DNA of 64,000 nt from Methylotenera_A sp049687015 (GCA_049687015.1 JBAVIP010000020.1:29170-93169); one strand, 5' to 3'; counted from the first letter of the stretch, positions 40,725 to 51,046 are shown. The notes: a model not told the origin generated them from the letters alone. Numbers and translations: made by a program.

Positions 40725-42215
40725 TTATCTTCGCCCAGTGCGCGCGATGGCTTCCGTCATCATGCTTTTCTGCGCTGCTGAAAGCTGCTGCCAGTTAAAG
40801 CGCCAGTGCCAGTTGCCAGACGATGTGCCAGGCGTATTCATGCGGTGGCTGGAATCGAGCGCCAGAATATCCTGCATGGGGATGATCGCCAAATTAGCAA
40901 CGGATGCAAGCGCCATATTGATTAAATCAACCGGAATATCGGGTTGACGTTCCTCTGCATGCACTGTCGATAAATGCTGATGGAAGTGCCCGCGCTGATA
41001 CTCATCCAGATTAATATGCCAGCCCAGGGTGGTATCGTTATCATGCGTGCCTGTATATACAACGCTATTTTCATTAATATTTTGTGGCAAATATGGGTTA
41101 TCCTCTGCGCCGCTGAATGCAAATTGCAAAATTTTCATGCCCGGTAAATTGTATTTATTACGTAAAGCATCTACTTCATCGGTAATAATGCCTAAGTCTT
41201 CTGCAACCAGGCAGATATTGGGCAAGGCGCGCTTGATAGCCGCCAGCAGCTCATCCCCGGGCGCCAGGACCCACTGACCATTGATGGCCGTGTCTTCGTC
41301 TGCCGGGATTTCCCATGCCGCTTCCAGGCCTCTGAAATGGTCAATACGCACAATATCAAACAATTCATTCTGGGTTGCCATGCGTGATATCCACCATGCG
41401 TAGCCATCAGCAGCCATCGCGTTCCAATCATAATGCGGGTTACCCCAGCGCTGCCCGTTGGCCGAAAAATAATCCGGCGGCACACCAGCCACCACGGCCA
41501 TGTTTTTATCGGTATCCAGTTTGAACAAATGCGGCTGCGCCCATACATCTGCACTATCGTAAGCCACGAAAATTGGAATATCGCCAAATAAATACACGTT
41601 TTTAGTCGAAGCATAGGCTTTAAGGCTTAGCCACTGCGTAAAAAACACAAATTGTGTGAATTGAATCACTGCAATTTCATGCGCCAGTTCTTTACGTGTT
41701 AGCTTTAACGTTTTTGCATCACGGTTTTTATAAGCTTCTAGCCAGGCATGCCAGCCAGTTTGATTAAACTTGTTACGCAGTGCTAAAAACAGTGCGAAAT
41801 CATTCAGCCAATGCGCTTGCTTTTTACAAAATGTCGTAAAAGCTTGCTGTTCTTTCCTGTCTGCTTTTTCATTAAATGCCAAATAGGCTTTGGCTAGCAA
41901 GTGCGTTTTGCTTGTAATCAAGCCACCTAAATCATCTTTTGTTAACAAGCCTTGTAACTGCAAAGCTTCCAGGCTAATAAAATCAGGATTTCCTGCAAAC
42001 GCGGATAAGGTTTGATAAGGAGAGTTATCAGCATGCGGCATGTTAATCGGCAGAGTTTGCCAAACTGTCGCACCAATGTCATGCAAAAAATCTACAAAGC
42101 GATAAGCTTCTGCGCCTAAATCTCCCACATAATGTGTGCTTGGCAGTGAACTGATGTGTAATAAAACGCCGGCACGGCGTTGTTTTAAAAGTGATAATTT
42201 TGATTGCTGAGTCAT
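40725..42215 (-). CDS. malQ: 4-alpha-glucanotransferase (amylomaltase)
   Basis: The 496-residue GH77 enzyme transfers alpha-1,4-glucan segments. Family motifs: RRAGVLLHISSLPS at the start, DIPIFVAYDSADVWA, VRIDHFRGLEAAW with the nucleophile Asp, VAEDLGIITDEV with the acid/base Glu, and GTHDNDTTLGW with the third acidic residue. The N-terminal extension of E. coli MalQ is missing, so it is of the short bacterial/plant type. It sits between a GH57 gene and the ROK kinase, and a terminator-like hairpin lies before it. Confidence 0.94.
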   Translation of the reverse strand: MTQQSKLSLLKQRRAGVLLHISSLPSTHYVGDLGAEAYRFVDFLHDIGATVWQTLPINMPHADNSPYQTLSAFAGNPDFISLEALQLQGLLTKDDLGGLITSKTHLLAKAYLAFNEKADRKEQQAFTTFCKKQAHWLNDFALFLALRNKFNQTGWHAWLEAYKNRDAKTLKLTRKELAHEIAVIQFTQFVFFTQWLSLKAYASTKNVYLFGDIPIFVAYDSADVWAQPHLFKLDTDKNMAVVAGVPPDYFSANGQRWGNPHYDWNAMAADGYAWWISRMATQNELFDIVRIDHFRGLEAAWEIPADEDTAINGQWVLAPGDELLAAIKRALPNICLVAEDLGIITDEVDALRNKYNLPGMKILQFAFSGAEDNPYLPQNINENSVVYTGTHDNDTTLGWHINLDEYQRGHFHQHLSTVHAEERQPDIPVDLINMALASVANLAIIPMQDILALDSSHRMNTPGTSSGNWHWRFNWQQLSAAQKSMMTEAIARTGRR

Positions 42216-42247
42216 TAATGCCTAAATATCGTAAAAATTGTGCTTAT

Positions 42248-42281
42248 TAAAAACAGCTCGCAACTGCTTTTTGCGCGAGCT
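42248..42281 (-). terminator. intrinsic terminator after the GH57 gene
   Basis: On the minus strand AGCTCGC (complement of 42275-42281) and GCGAGCT (complement of 42255-42261) form a 7-bp stem followed by GTTTTTAAT. It lies between the GH57 gene and malQ, suggesting malQ and the kinase have their own promoter or depend on read-through. Confidence 0.65.
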
Positions 42282-42318
42282 TTTAGCGCTTGATTTTGGC
42301 ACTGGTATGTGACCTAGG

Positions 42319-44061
42319 TCAGGCCTGCCCCCGGCGCATTGTGCCGGCATTATCTGCATTGCCGCCGCCAGCACTAATAGAGGTGTGCAACACCGCAGGC
42401 ACCGGCTGTTGTAATAAGTTATATAAATTGATCAGATTGCGGCGATAAAGCTGGTCAAAGCTCGCAACACTGTCTGATGAATTATAATCACCAAACCACC
42501 AAAACCAATCAGAGCCCTCGCAAATTGCAAGTTGACGCTCACAGGCAACTACCTGTTCGGCATTCAAAACACCTTTAGCCATCACGCTGTCGTATGTTTT
42601 TTTAGCTATGCAGAGCAAGTCCCACGCAAAATTCTTGTCCTTGCTGCCTATCCAAGTGCTAAAAGTACCATATACCCAACTGCCTGCTGCCACTTGCGGT
42701 AAAGCAGGGGCGGATAATCCTTTAATTTTGTATTCCTTAGATTGATATAAATCAACAATATCGCTAAAAGTTGTCATTTCTATATCAGGGTGATTTGTCA
42801 GCGCGTCATATAATTCGCTTAAGAAATAATAACCATTGTAAGGATAATATTCCCAGGCATTTTCGCCATCTAAAATAACGCTCACCACCTTGGCCTTTTT
42901 GCTGATGTCATCGTGCGTTTTTGCGTGATGAATATGCTCAAGGGTTTGAATAAAATCCTTCACCGCATCAGTGGTATGCATTTTTGCGTATTCAAAACCA
43001 ATTTTATCTGAAAGATTATCATCTCTAAAAAAACATAATATGTCTTGCTTGCCATTCATAACGCGATAAGGCTGATAGAGATACTCATCCTTATCCGCGA
43101 CACTTAGATGCGATTTCAGCAAGCTATTGGCTAATACGCCCTGTCCTGTAGCTGCCCATTCCACGCCTTGCTCAGCCATCAACGATAGCGCGGCGTTGGA
43201 CACGGCTCCCTCAGAAGGCCACATCCCGCGCGGCGCCTTACCAAAGAGACTGGTATGGAATTTTTTTGCCGCCGACACATGTGCAGCCGCTCGACTTGGT
43301 CCGCCGGCGTACCTGGCATATTTAGGTAAAGGTGCGTATGGCATCGTATCCAGCGTGGACTTAAAATCAATCAGCAATGGCAATATCGGGTGATAGTATG
43401 GGGTCGTCGAAATTTCAATCTGCTTACGCTGCATAAGCGCTTTGTAGCGCGGGATTAATCCTGAAATCACCTCACCTACAATACTGAACAGTTGCTGCCT
43501 TTCTTCCAAAGTGAACAACATACCCTTGTTCATCAATGACTGTATTACGGTGTTGCTGCGACGCAGGCTCTCACCACACCAGGCCAGGTGGTACCACACC
43601 AATAAATCCGCTTTATATTGTGCGGTAAGATATTGAAAATTGCCGCACGCCATCGGCTCTACTAACTGGTAAAGGTGCAGTAAACGCTGATAATGCGGAA
43701 ATGGGCTCAGCATTTTCTCATGATGACTCTTGAAACAACTTTTTACGATCAATCGACATTGGTCATGACTTATGTCCGCTAAATTCGGCTTAATCAACAA
43801 TGCCAGTAACGGGTCACGAACAGCATTCTGCTTGAATTGATTGCTGTAATCCTCAAGCTGCTCTAACAAAATAGGCACAAAATTAAAAGTAACACGCGCT
43901 TTAGGATGGGTTTCTAGATGAAACGCCATATCGCTGTAATCTTTTATGGCATGCAGATAAGTCCACGGCAACACATACTCATTGCTGATTGTGTCACGAT
44001 AATCCGGTTGATGCATGTGCCAATAGAGATTGAGGTATAGCTTGGGGTGCTTTGGCTTCAC
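42319..44061 (-). CDS. GH57 family glycoside hydrolase (alpha-amylase/glucanotransferase-like)
   Basis: The 580-residue protein begins with the GH57 motif LYWHMHQPDYRD. GMWPSEGAVSN contains the probable nucleophile Glu, and ILDGENAWEYYPYNG the acid/base Asp. It acts on alpha-glucans; GH57 includes alpha-amylase, amylopullulanase, branching enzyme and glucanotransferase. The genes around it (glgC, malQ, ROK kinase) place it in glycogen use, and a true GH13 glgB is also present, so debranching or amylase activity is more likely than branching. It starts 81 bases downstream of glgC. Confidence 0.88.
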   Translation of the reverse strand: MKPKHPKLYLNLYWHMHQPDYRDTISNEYVLPWTYLHAIKDYSDMAFHLETHPKARVTFNFVPILLEQLEDYSNQFKQNAVRDPLLALLIKPNLADISHDQCRLIVKSCFKSHHEKMLSPFPHYQRLLHLYQLVEPMACGNFQYLTAQYKADLLVWYHLAWCGESLRRSNTVIQSLMNKGMLFTLEERQQLFSIVGEVISGLIPRYKALMQRKQIEISTTPYYHPILPLLIDFKSTLDTMPYAPLPKYARYAGGPSRAAAHVSAAKKFHTSLFGKAPRGMWPSEGAVSNAALSLMAEQGVEWAATGQGVLANSLLKSHLSVADKDEYLYQPYRVMNGKQDILCFFRDDNLSDKIGFEYAKMHTTDAVKDFIQTLEHIHHAKTHDDISKKAKVVSVILDGENAWEYYPYNGYYFLSELYDALTNHPDIEMTTFSDIVDLYQSKEYKIKGLSAPALPQVAAGSWVYGTFSTWIGSKDKNFAWDLLCIAKKTYDSVMAKGVLNAEQVVACERQLAICEGSDWFWWFGDYNSSDSVASFDQLYRRNLINLYNLLQQPVPAVLHTSISAGGGNADNAGTMRRGQA

Positions 44062-44142
44062 TTTAATGAGAACCTTGAATTTTAAACTTAATAATAAACG
44101 TTAATAAAATGTGATAACTATTTGTTTAAGAATAAATATCTA

Positions 44143-45423
44143 TTAAATAACCCTATATAAATCTTGACCTAACATGTCTGGCGTTACCAGCGTAATGCCT
44201 TTTTCAGATACATAAAAGCGTTTTGCATCTAAAGCCAAGTCTACCCCGATTTGCATGCCTTCTGGAATGATACAACCGCGGTCAATCACCACATTTTTAA
44301 GTACCACATTCTGATTAATAGTTACTTTTGGCAATACTACCGAGCTTTCTATATTGCAATAACTATTGATTCGCACATCCGAAAATACAACAGAACTTGT
44401 GACGCACGAACCACTCACTATACAGCCGCCAGAAATCAATGAATCCGTCGCTTTACCTGTGCGCCCCTCATCATTAAACACAAATTTCGCTGGCGGCAAT
44501 TGCTCTTGATACGTCCAGATTGGCCAATCTCTATCATACAAATTGAGTTCCGGAACCACCTTTGTGAGCTCCATGTTGGCTTCCCAATAGGCATCAATCG
44601 TTCCCACATCGCGCCAATAGTAATTGCCATTTTTAGCGCCCACGCAGCTATCCGTAAAGCGGTGCGCTTGTACTTTATATTTCTTAATCAGGTATGGAAT
44701 GATGTCACCACCAAAATCGTGACTGGATTTTGGCTCGCCCGCATCACGGATCAGTTGCTCATACAAAAACTTGGCATTGAATACATAAATACCCATGCTG
44801 GCAAACGCCTTTGTTGGATCCCCTGGCATATGTTTAGGGTTGTCGGGCTTTTCTGCAAACTCGACCACACGGTCACTTTCATCTACAGCCAATACCCCAA
44901 AGCCTTTTGCATCCTCTAGCGGCACATTAATACAGGCCACCGTCATGTCCGCATTGCTTCGAGCATGCGTCGCCAGCATTTTGCCGTAATCCATTTTATA
45001 AATGTGGTCGCCGGCCAATATCAGCACATATTCAGCACCACCTTCTCGCAACAGATCCAGGTTTTGATACACTGCATCTGCAGTGCCTTTGTACCATTCT
45101 TCTGAAATGCGTTGTTGCGCCGGGATGATGTTGACATACTCATTGAATTCACCACGCAAAAAGCCCCAGCCGCGCTGAATATGCTGAATCAGGCTTTGTG
45201 ACTTATATTGAGTTGCCACATTAATGCGGCGAATGCCAGAATTGATGCAATTCGAAAGCGGGAAATCGATGATTCGATATTTACCACCAAACTGTACGGC
45301 AGGCTTAGCGCGCCAATCAGTTAAGTTTTTTAAGCGGCTGCCGCGACCACCCGCAAGAATGATAGCAGCGGTGTTTTTGGTTAAGGTACTAATAAAACGC
45401 TCTGAATGCTGGTCGTGCGGCAT
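44143..45423 (-). CDS. glgC: glucose-1-phosphate adenylyltransferase
   Basis: The 426-residue ADP-glucose pyrophosphorylase makes ADP-glucose for glycogen synthesis. Motifs are ILAGGRGSRL, KPAVQFGGKYRIIDFPLSN, the substrate loop YVLILAGDHIYKMDYGKML, and EFAEKP. The C-terminal half is a left-handed beta-helix (ISGGCIVSGSCVTSSV). AGGAGG upstream of the ATG at 45423 is a strong ribosome-binding site. It is divergent from glgB, with a 207-base AT-rich spacer between them. The bacterial enzyme is normally allosterically controlled by glycolytic intermediates. Confidence 0.96.
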   Translation of the reverse strand: MPHDQHSERFISTLTKNTAAIILAGGRGSRLKNLTDWRAKPAVQFGGKYRIIDFPLSNCINSGIRRINVATQYKSQSLIQHIQRGWGFLRGEFNEYVNIIPAQQRISEEWYKGTADAVYQNLDLLREGGAEYVLILAGDHIYKMDYGKMLATHARSNADMTVACINVPLEDAKGFGVLAVDESDRVVEFAEKPDNPKHMPGDPTKAFASMGIYVFNAKFLYEQLIRDAGEPKSSHDFGGDIIPYLIKKYKVQAHRFTDSCVGAKNGNYYWRDVGTIDAYWEANMELTKVVPELNLYDRDWPIWTYQEQLPPAKFVFNDEGRTGKATDSLISGGCIVSGSCVTSSVVFSDVRINSYCNIESSVVLPKVTINQNVVLKNVVIDRGCIIPEGMQIGVDLALDAKRFYVSEKGITLVTPDMLGQDLYRVI

Positions 45424-45630
45424 GATGCCCTCCTGAAGTTTAATTAATTCATTTGGTAACTAGCTGGGCTAAACTAAATTAACAAATTTGACTTAAATTA
45501 TACGTTAACTGCTTTTGTTTACATTATAATCAGTCTAGGGCAGTATAATCCAGCTGGAATAGGGTTAATCTAGTAAATAAAGCTAAAAAAGCTAAAAATA
45601 TTTCTTAGAAAAGTTTAGGGGAGATGTATC

Positions 45631-47877
45631 TTGGTAAAATCTAATGTAACTCCAACAAAAACAAGCGAAAAAAGCTCTGTGAAACCCAGCAAACAAGCAA
45701 GCGCACTGCCTGATGCATTACGGCTAATTTTAGAGGCTCGGCATCATGACCCTTTTAGCTTTTTAGGCTGGCATAAATTAGGGGATGATTACGTTTATCG
45801 CACATTTATTCCTCATGCGACTGAAGTATGGGTCAAAACAGACGAGTCGTGGCTCAAACTTGAAAAAACTCATCCAGATGGATTATTTGGATTGCAAAGC
45901 AAAACCGCCCTTAAAACCCCTTGCTTGCTTAAAATAGAGTGTAACGGCAATACCTACGAAACTTATGATCCTTATACTTTTGGCTCCAGTCTCACCGCAG
46001 ATGAACTTTACTTATTTGGCGAAGGCCGCCTAAAACAAGCCTACAAAACCCTAGGCGCGCAATGCATCACACAAGACAACATCGCTGGTGTGCGCTTTGC
46101 AGTATGGGCGCCAAATGCTGAACGTGTGAGCGTCACTGGCAGCTTTAATAACTGGGATGGCCGCATTCACTCGATGCGTGCGCATGGTTCAAGTGGTGTA
46201 TGGGATATTTTTATCCCTAATTTAACCACACATGACACTTACAAATTTGAAATTCGCAACCGTCACACCGGTAATGTTCTAATCAAAACTGACCCCTATG
46301 GCTTTGAATTCGAACAACGGCCTGGCACTGCAGCTAAAATCAGTACTAGCTATCATCAATGGGAAGACAAACAATGGCTGGATGCGCGCAAAAAGCGTGA
46401 TTGGCTGCACGCCCCATTCAACTGCTACGAAGTACATTTAGGCTCCTGGCAACGCAATAGCAAAGGTCACTTTTTGACTTATCGCGAGCTGGCTAAAACG
46501 CTGGTGCCTTATGTTGTCGAGATGGGCTATACCCACGTTGAATTGATGCCGATTTCAGAGCATCCACTGACCGAATCATGGGGTTACCAGACCACCGGCT
46601 ATTTTGGCGTGACCAATCGATTTGGCTCGCCAGATGATTTACGTTTTTTGATAGACGCATTTCACCAGGCCAATATTGGCGTGATTTTAGATTGGGTACC
46701 AGGACACTTTCCAAAAGATGATTGGGCATTAGCACGCTTTGATGGCACCGCATTATATGAACATGAAGACCCTCGTTTAGGTGAGCACCAGGACTGGGGC
46801 ACCCTTATATTCAATTATGGCCGTAATGAAGTGCGTAACTTTTTAATGGCAAACGCCTACTTCTGGCTTTCTGAGTTTCACATTGACGGATTGCGTGTAG
46901 ATGCTGTGGCATCCATGCTCTATCTTGACTACTCTCGCAAAGCTGGCGAATGGCTACCCAATAAATATGGCGGCAGAGAAAACCTGGATGTGATTGAGTT
47001 TATTAAACAACTCAATGTTATGGTAGGCGAAGACTTTGCTGGCGTGCTAACCATTGCTGAAGAATCTACCGCGTGGCCTGCCGTGTCACGCCCGGTGTAT
47101 CTGGGTGGCTTAGGCTTCAACATGAAGTGGAATATGGGCTGGATGAACGACACACTTGCTTATATTGAGCATGACCCAGTACATAGACGTTATTATCACG
47201 ACATGCTCACCTTTGGTCAGCTTTATGCTTACTCTGAGAACTTTGTGCTGCCGTTCTCGCATGATGAAGTCGTGCACGGTAAAAAGTCTTTACTCGACAA
47301 AATGCCGGGCGACGCGTGGCAGAAATTTGCTAACTTGCGTTTGCTGATGACGTATCAAATGACCGCGCCAGGCAAAAAGCTCAATTTCATGGGCAACGAG
47401 TTCGGCCAGGGGCGCGAATGGAACGTCAATAGCAGCCTGGATTGGCACTTGCTGGGCGATGCCTATGAAGGCCATCAGTGGCATCAAGGCATTAAACAAG
47501 CAAGTACCGATTTAAATATACTGTATAAAGAAGTGGGTGCGCTGCATGCGCTTGATTTTGTGCATCAGGGATTTGACTGGATTGATTGTCATGACTCTGA
47601 TCAATCCATCATCAGCTATATAAGACGCGGGCTGGACAATAGTTTTGTTATAATCGTGTTGAATTTTACGCCAGTATTACGCAAGGGTTATCGTATTGGC
47701 GTGCCTCAGGCTGGCAGTTACAATGAGATTTTCAACAGTGATGCTGCTTGCTATGGTGGCAGCAATCAGGGCAACGGCTCCGGCTTACACACAGAAGATG
47801 CTGCATGGATGAACCACAATCAATCGCTTGTAATTACGCTGCCACCCTTGGCAGGCTTGGTTTTAAAACTGGCTTAG
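45631..47877 (+). CDS. glgB: 1,4-alpha-glucan branching enzyme
   Basis: The 748-residue GH13 enzyme makes alpha-1,6 branches in glycogen. It has an N-terminal CBM48 (VSVTGSFNNWDGR) and a catalytic barrel with the nucleophile in GLRVDAVASMLY, EES (about 490) and HDEVVHGK. MGNEFGQGREW is typical of GlgB. The start is TTG at 45631, seven bases after AGGGGAG; no in-frame ATG occurs for a long way. A short out-of-frame ATG at 45624 would give a six-codon peptide with no spacing to the Shine-Dalgarno sequence. The gene is followed by pgi after 70 bases. Confidence 0.95.
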   Translation: MVKSNVTPTKTSEKSSVKPSKQASALPDALRLILEARHHDPFSFLGWHKLGDDYVYRTFIPHATEVWVKTDESWLKLEKTHPDGLFGLQSKTALKTPCLLKIECNGNTYETYDPYTFGSSLTADELYLFGEGRLKQAYKTLGAQCITQDNIAGVRFAVWAPNAERVSVTGSFNNWDGRIHSMRAHGSSGVWDIFIPNLTTHDTYKFEIRNRHTGNVLIKTDPYGFEFEQRPGTAAKISTSYHQWEDKQWLDARKKRDWLHAPFNCYEVHLGSWQRNSKGHFLTYRELAKTLVPYVVEMGYTHVELMPISEHPLTESWGYQTTGYFGVTNRFGSPDDLRFLIDAFHQANIGVILDWVPGHFPKDDWALARFDGTALYEHEDPRLGEHQDWGTLIFNYGRNEVRNFLMANAYFWLSEFHIDGLRVDAVASMLYLDYSRKAGEWLPNKYGGRENLDVIEFIKQLNVMVGEDFAGVLTIAEESTAWPAVSRPVYLGGLGFNMKWNMGWMNDTLAYIEHDPVHRRYYHDMLTFGQLYAYSENFVLPFSHDEVVHGKKSLLDKMPGDAWQKFANLRLLMTYQMTAPGKKLNFMGNEFGQGREWNVNSSLDWHLLGDAYEGHQWHQGIKQASTDLNILYKEVGALHALDFVHQGFDWIDCHDSDQSIISYIRRGLDNSFVIIVLNFTPVLRKGYRIGVPQAGSYNEIFNSDAACYGGSNQGNGSGLHTEDAAWMNHNQSLVITLPPLAGLVLKLA

Positions 47878-47947
47878 ATATTAAAACCGTTTAAGCTGGT
47901 ATGTTTTTACAATTTATACAATAACTTAATAAAGCACGAATATTCAA

Positions 47948-49606
47948 ATGGCTACGCTCACACACTACCCAGTCTGGCAAAAACTCTGCCAACATGAAAA
48001 AAACATAGCTTCAGCACACATGCGCGATTTATTCGCAAATGATCCGAAACGCTTCGAAAAATACAGCCTGAAGTTTGCTGATTTATTGCTGGATTACTCC
48101 AAACATCGCATGAATGACGAAACGTTGCCTTTGTTGATTCAACTGGCACGTGAAGCCAATATTGAAAGCTGGCGTGACAAAATGTTCGCCGGCGAAAAAA
48201 TCAATATCACCGAAGACCGCGCCGTGCTGCATACCGCGCTGCGTAACCGCGCCAATATGCCTGTCTATGTGGATGGGCATGACGTCATGCCAGATGTTAA
48301 TGCCGTGCTCGCACAAATGCGTGTATTTTCAAACAAAGTGCGCAACGGCAGCTGGCTGGGTTATTCCGGTAAACGTATTACCGATATTGTAAATATCGGC
48401 ATTGGCGGCTCCGATTTGGGCCCAGTAATGGTCTGCGACGCGCTTAAACCCTATGCCAGCCCTGATCTGAACATTCACTTCGTATCTAATATTGATGGCG
48501 CACATTTGATGCGCGCACTCGAAAAATGCAACGCAGAAACTACGCTGTTTATTGTGGCCTCAAAAACTTTCACCACGCAAGAAACCATGACCAATGCACA
48601 TTCCGCGCGCACATGGTTCTTAAACATGGCTAAAGATGAGGCACACGTAGCTAAGCATTTTGTGGCACTTTCAACCAATACAAAAGCGGTGCAAGAGTTT
48701 GGCATCGATACCGCCAACATGTTCGCGTTCTGGGATTGGGTGGGTGGTCGTTATTCACTCTGGTCCGCTATCGGCCTATCAATTGCCTTGTATGTAGGCA
48801 TGGATAATTTTGAAGATCTGCTCTCAGGTGGTCATGAAATGGATAACCATTTCAGAACCGCGCCGCTCGAACAAAATATGCCCGTGATTATGGCGCTTAT
48901 TGGTATCTGGTATAACAACTTCTTCCATGTAGATACCCATGCCATATTGCCCTACGATCAAGGAATGGCGCGCTTTCCAGCTTACATGCAACAGGCCGAT
49001 ATGGAAAGTAACGGCAAGTTTATCTGCCGCGATGGCGGCCGCGTGGAATACAAAACTGGCCCGGTGATTTGGGGCGAGGCTGGCACCAATGGCCAGCATG
49101 CGTTTTATCAGCTGATTCACCAGGGCACGCAAATGATTCCTGCCGACTTTTTGATGCCTGTGCATAGCCATTATGCCATCGGCAAACACGGTTACGCCCA
49201 TCATAAAATCTTGCTGGCGAACTTTTTAGCGCAGACGCAGGCTTTGATGCTGGGAAAAACCAAGGAAGAAGCACGTGTAGAGCTTGAAAAGCAGGGCATG
49301 TCAGGCGAAGCACTCGAAAAACTGCTACCGCACAAAGTATTTGAAGGTAACCGCCCTACCACTTCGATTTTGTTCGACAAGCTCACGCCCAATACGTTGG
49401 GAAAACTGATTGCACTATATGAACACAAGATATTCGTGCAGGGCATCATGTGGAATATCAACAGCTACGACCAATGGGGTGTGGAATACGGCAAACAGAT
49501 TGCCCAGCAAATCCTGCCACAACTCACGAGCGATGAAGTAGTAACTAATTACGACAGCTCAACTAACGGCTTGATTAATCACACCAAACAGTTGAATAAA
49601 CCTTAA
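47948..49606 (+). CDS. pgi: glucose-6-phosphate isomerase
   Basis: The 552-residue enzyme interconverts glucose-6-phosphate and fructose-6-phosphate. Signature motifs are NIGIGGSDLGP, VASKTFTTQETMTNA, DWVGGRYSLWSAIGL and, near the end, NSYDQWGVEYGKQIA. The active-site Glu and His regions (GEAGTNGQHAFYQLIHQGT) are intact. Length is normal. It lies just downstream of glgB and in methylotrophs connects the ribulose monophosphate pathway's fructose-6-phosphate to glycogen synthesis and the oxidative hexose cycle. Confidence 0.97.
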   Translation: MATLTHYPVWQKLCQHEKNIASAHMRDLFANDPKRFEKYSLKFADLLLDYSKHRMNDETLPLLIQLAREANIESWRDKMFAGEKINITEDRAVLHTALRNRANMPVYVDGHDVMPDVNAVLAQMRVFSNKVRNGSWLGYSGKRITDIVNIGIGGSDLGPVMVCDALKPYASPDLNIHFVSNIDGAHLMRALEKCNAETTLFIVASKTFTTQETMTNAHSARTWFLNMAKDEAHVAKHFVALSTNTKAVQEFGIDTANMFAFWDWVGGRYSLWSAIGLSIALYVGMDNFEDLLSGGHEMDNHFRTAPLEQNMPVIMALIGIWYNNFFHVDTHAILPYDQGMARFPAYMQQADMESNGKFICRDGGRVEYKTGPVIWGEAGTNGQHAFYQLIHQGTQMIPADFLMPVHSHYAIGKHGYAHHKILLANFLAQTQALMLGKTKEEARVELEKQGMSGEALEKLLPHKVFEGNRPTTSILFDKLTPNTLGKLIALYEHKIFVQGIMWNINSYDQWGVEYGKQIAQQILPQLTSDEVVTNYDSSTNGLINHTKQLNKP

Positions 49607-49618
49607 CCAGGCCGGTGG

Positions 49619-49656
49619 TTTCTGCCCGCATTCAATATTAAGCTAGCAGGCGGAAA
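49619..49656. terminator. possible bidirectional hairpin between pgi and sppA
   Basis: TTTCTGCCCGC (49619-49629) can pair with GCAGGCGGAAA (49646-49656) with one G:U pair and one mismatch. It lies between convergent genes, but no clear U-tract follows on either side. Confidence 0.35.
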
Positions 49657-49659
49657 GTG

Positions 49660-50613
49660 CTACCGCAACTGTATCCCCTTCACCATCGTATCTATCCCAA
49701 CCGCCTTGGCCACCCCCGCACCCAGGCGCTTGGCAAAGCGGTCCACCACTGTTTCCTGGTAGGTGTAATCGACAATGTCTTCTTGTTTGATCACTTCACG
49801 CGCGACATAATCGGCGCTGCCAAGCGCATCTGCAAGCCCTAACTTGATGCTTTGCTCACCGCTCCAGAACAGGCCGCTGAATATTTCCGGCGTTTCTTTT
49901 AAGCGTATGCCTCTGCCCTTTCTCACCACGTTTTTAAACTGCTCGTGCACTTCATTCAGCATGGTTTGCGCCAAAGCCTGGTGTCTTGGATTCACTGGTG
50001 AGAATGGGTCCAACATGGCTTTGTTTTCACCTGCCGTCATTAACCTACGCTCTACGCCTACTTTTTTCATTACTTCGGTAAAGCCATAGCCGTCCATCAG
50101 CACACCAATCGAGCCGACGATGCTGGCTTTATCGACATAAATCTTATCCGTCGCCACTGCAATGTAATAGCCGCCGGAAGCGCAAATATCTTCCACCACA
50201 CCATATACCGGGATTTTGGGATGTAATTTCTTTTGGCGCATGATTTCGTCATTAATGATGCCAGCCTGCACAGGGCTGCCGCCTGGTGTGTTAAATCGCA
50301 AAATAATGCCTTTAGTGCCAATGCTATCATAAGCATCAGCAAGGCTGCTCATGACAGAATCTGCGTTCACTTCGCCGCCCGCCTCAATCACGCCATTAAT
50401 CTCAATTAAAGCCGTGTGTGGGCTGGCTGTATTTTTGCCGCCCAGCCAACCGAATGCCAAAATCAATAATAAAAATAAATAGCCAAATGTAAGCGCTTTA
50501 AAAAATATACTCCAGCGACGTGCAGTTTGCTGTTCTTTTAAGCCTGATAGCGCTAGCTTTTCTATGGTTTTTTGTTGCCAGTGGCTATTTGATGGTTCGT
50601 TCTGCTCAGACAT
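49660..50613 (-). CDS. sppA: signal peptide peptidase SppA, S49 family
   Basis: The 317-residue membrane protease degrades cleaved signal peptides. It has an N-terminal anchor (about 45-66), a catalytic Ser in DICASGGYYIAVATDK and a likely Lys in MTAGENKAMLDPF, the Ser-Lys dyad of S49 peptidases. It is the short single-domain type, half the length of E. coli SppA. The gene is the last of the rluC-HAD-Rieske-sppA set, 15 bases after the Rieske gene. That set is conserved in many betaproteobacteria. Confidence 0.92.
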   Translation of the reverse strand: MSEQNEPSNSHWQQKTIEKLALSGLKEQQTARRWSIFFKALTFGYLFLLLILAFGWLGGKNTASPHTALIEINGVIEAGGEVNADSVMSSLADAYDSIGTKGIILRFNTPGGSPVQAGIINDEIMRQKKLHPKIPVYGVVEDICASGGYYIAVATDKIYVDKASIVGSIGVLMDGYGFTEVMKKVGVERRLMTAGENKAMLDPFSPVNPRHQALAQTMLNEVHEQFKNVVRKGRGIRLKETPEIFSGLFWSGEQSIKLGLADALGSADYVAREVIKQEDIVDYTYQETVVDRFAKRLGAGVAKAVGIDTMVKGIQLR

Positions 50614-50628
50614 ACTATGTTTTCCTGT

Positions 50629-51015
50629 TTAGACTTTTCTATGTAATTGATGAAGATGGACTTTATGCAATTGATCTAGGTGAATGGTAATTTGGTGATT
50701 CTGCTCTGTAACCGGTAACATTTGCAAGCTTTTCCCCTTACATGGCCCCATCACGCAATAACCAGTATCGGGCTGATAATGCGCGCCGTGTGTGGCACAT
50801 ATAAGATAATCTTTACTCACCGTAAAAAATTCGCCTTGATTCCAATCTAACTCAACTGGCACGTGCGCGCATTGATTCACGTATGCATGCGCTTTGCCGT
50901 GATAGCGCACCACAAAACCCGTGGCAAATTCACCCAGTTGCGGTAAAGGGAAACGCAAACCCAGCGATTTTTCCTGCAGTTCACTGCTATCTAAAACAAT
51001 TATATTTTTATGCAT
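50629..51015 (-). CDS. Rieske [2Fe-2S] protein
   Basis: The 128-residue small soluble protein contains the Rieske motifs CAHVPV (C-x-H) and CATHGAHY (C-x-x-H), which bind a 2Fe-2S cluster. No membrane helix or oxygenase domain is present, so it resembles ferredoxin-like Rieske proteins of unknown partner. The gene is 31 bases after the HAD phosphatase and 15 before sppA, within a conserved operon. It may transfer electrons in a housekeeping reaction that is not known. Confidence 0.85.
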   Translation of the reverse strand: MHKNIIVLDSSELQEKSLGLRFPLPQLGEFATGFVVRYHGKAHAYVNQCAHVPVELDWNQGEFFTVSKDYLICATHGAHYQPDTGYCVMGPCKGKSLQMLPVTEQNHQITIHLDQLHKVHLHQLHRKV

Positions 51016-51046
51016 TATTGGTTACTACTACAAATTGCTTGGCAAC

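Noticed and set aside
45424..45630. Defined promoter pair in the glgC-glgB spacer
   Set aside because: Several TATAAT-like strings exist in the AT-rich DNA, but no -35 element stands at proper spacing.
45624..45644. Six-codon leader peptide frame overlapping the glgB start
   Set aside because: Its ATG has no spacing to the Shine-Dalgarno sequence; the same sequence serves the TTG start of glgB.
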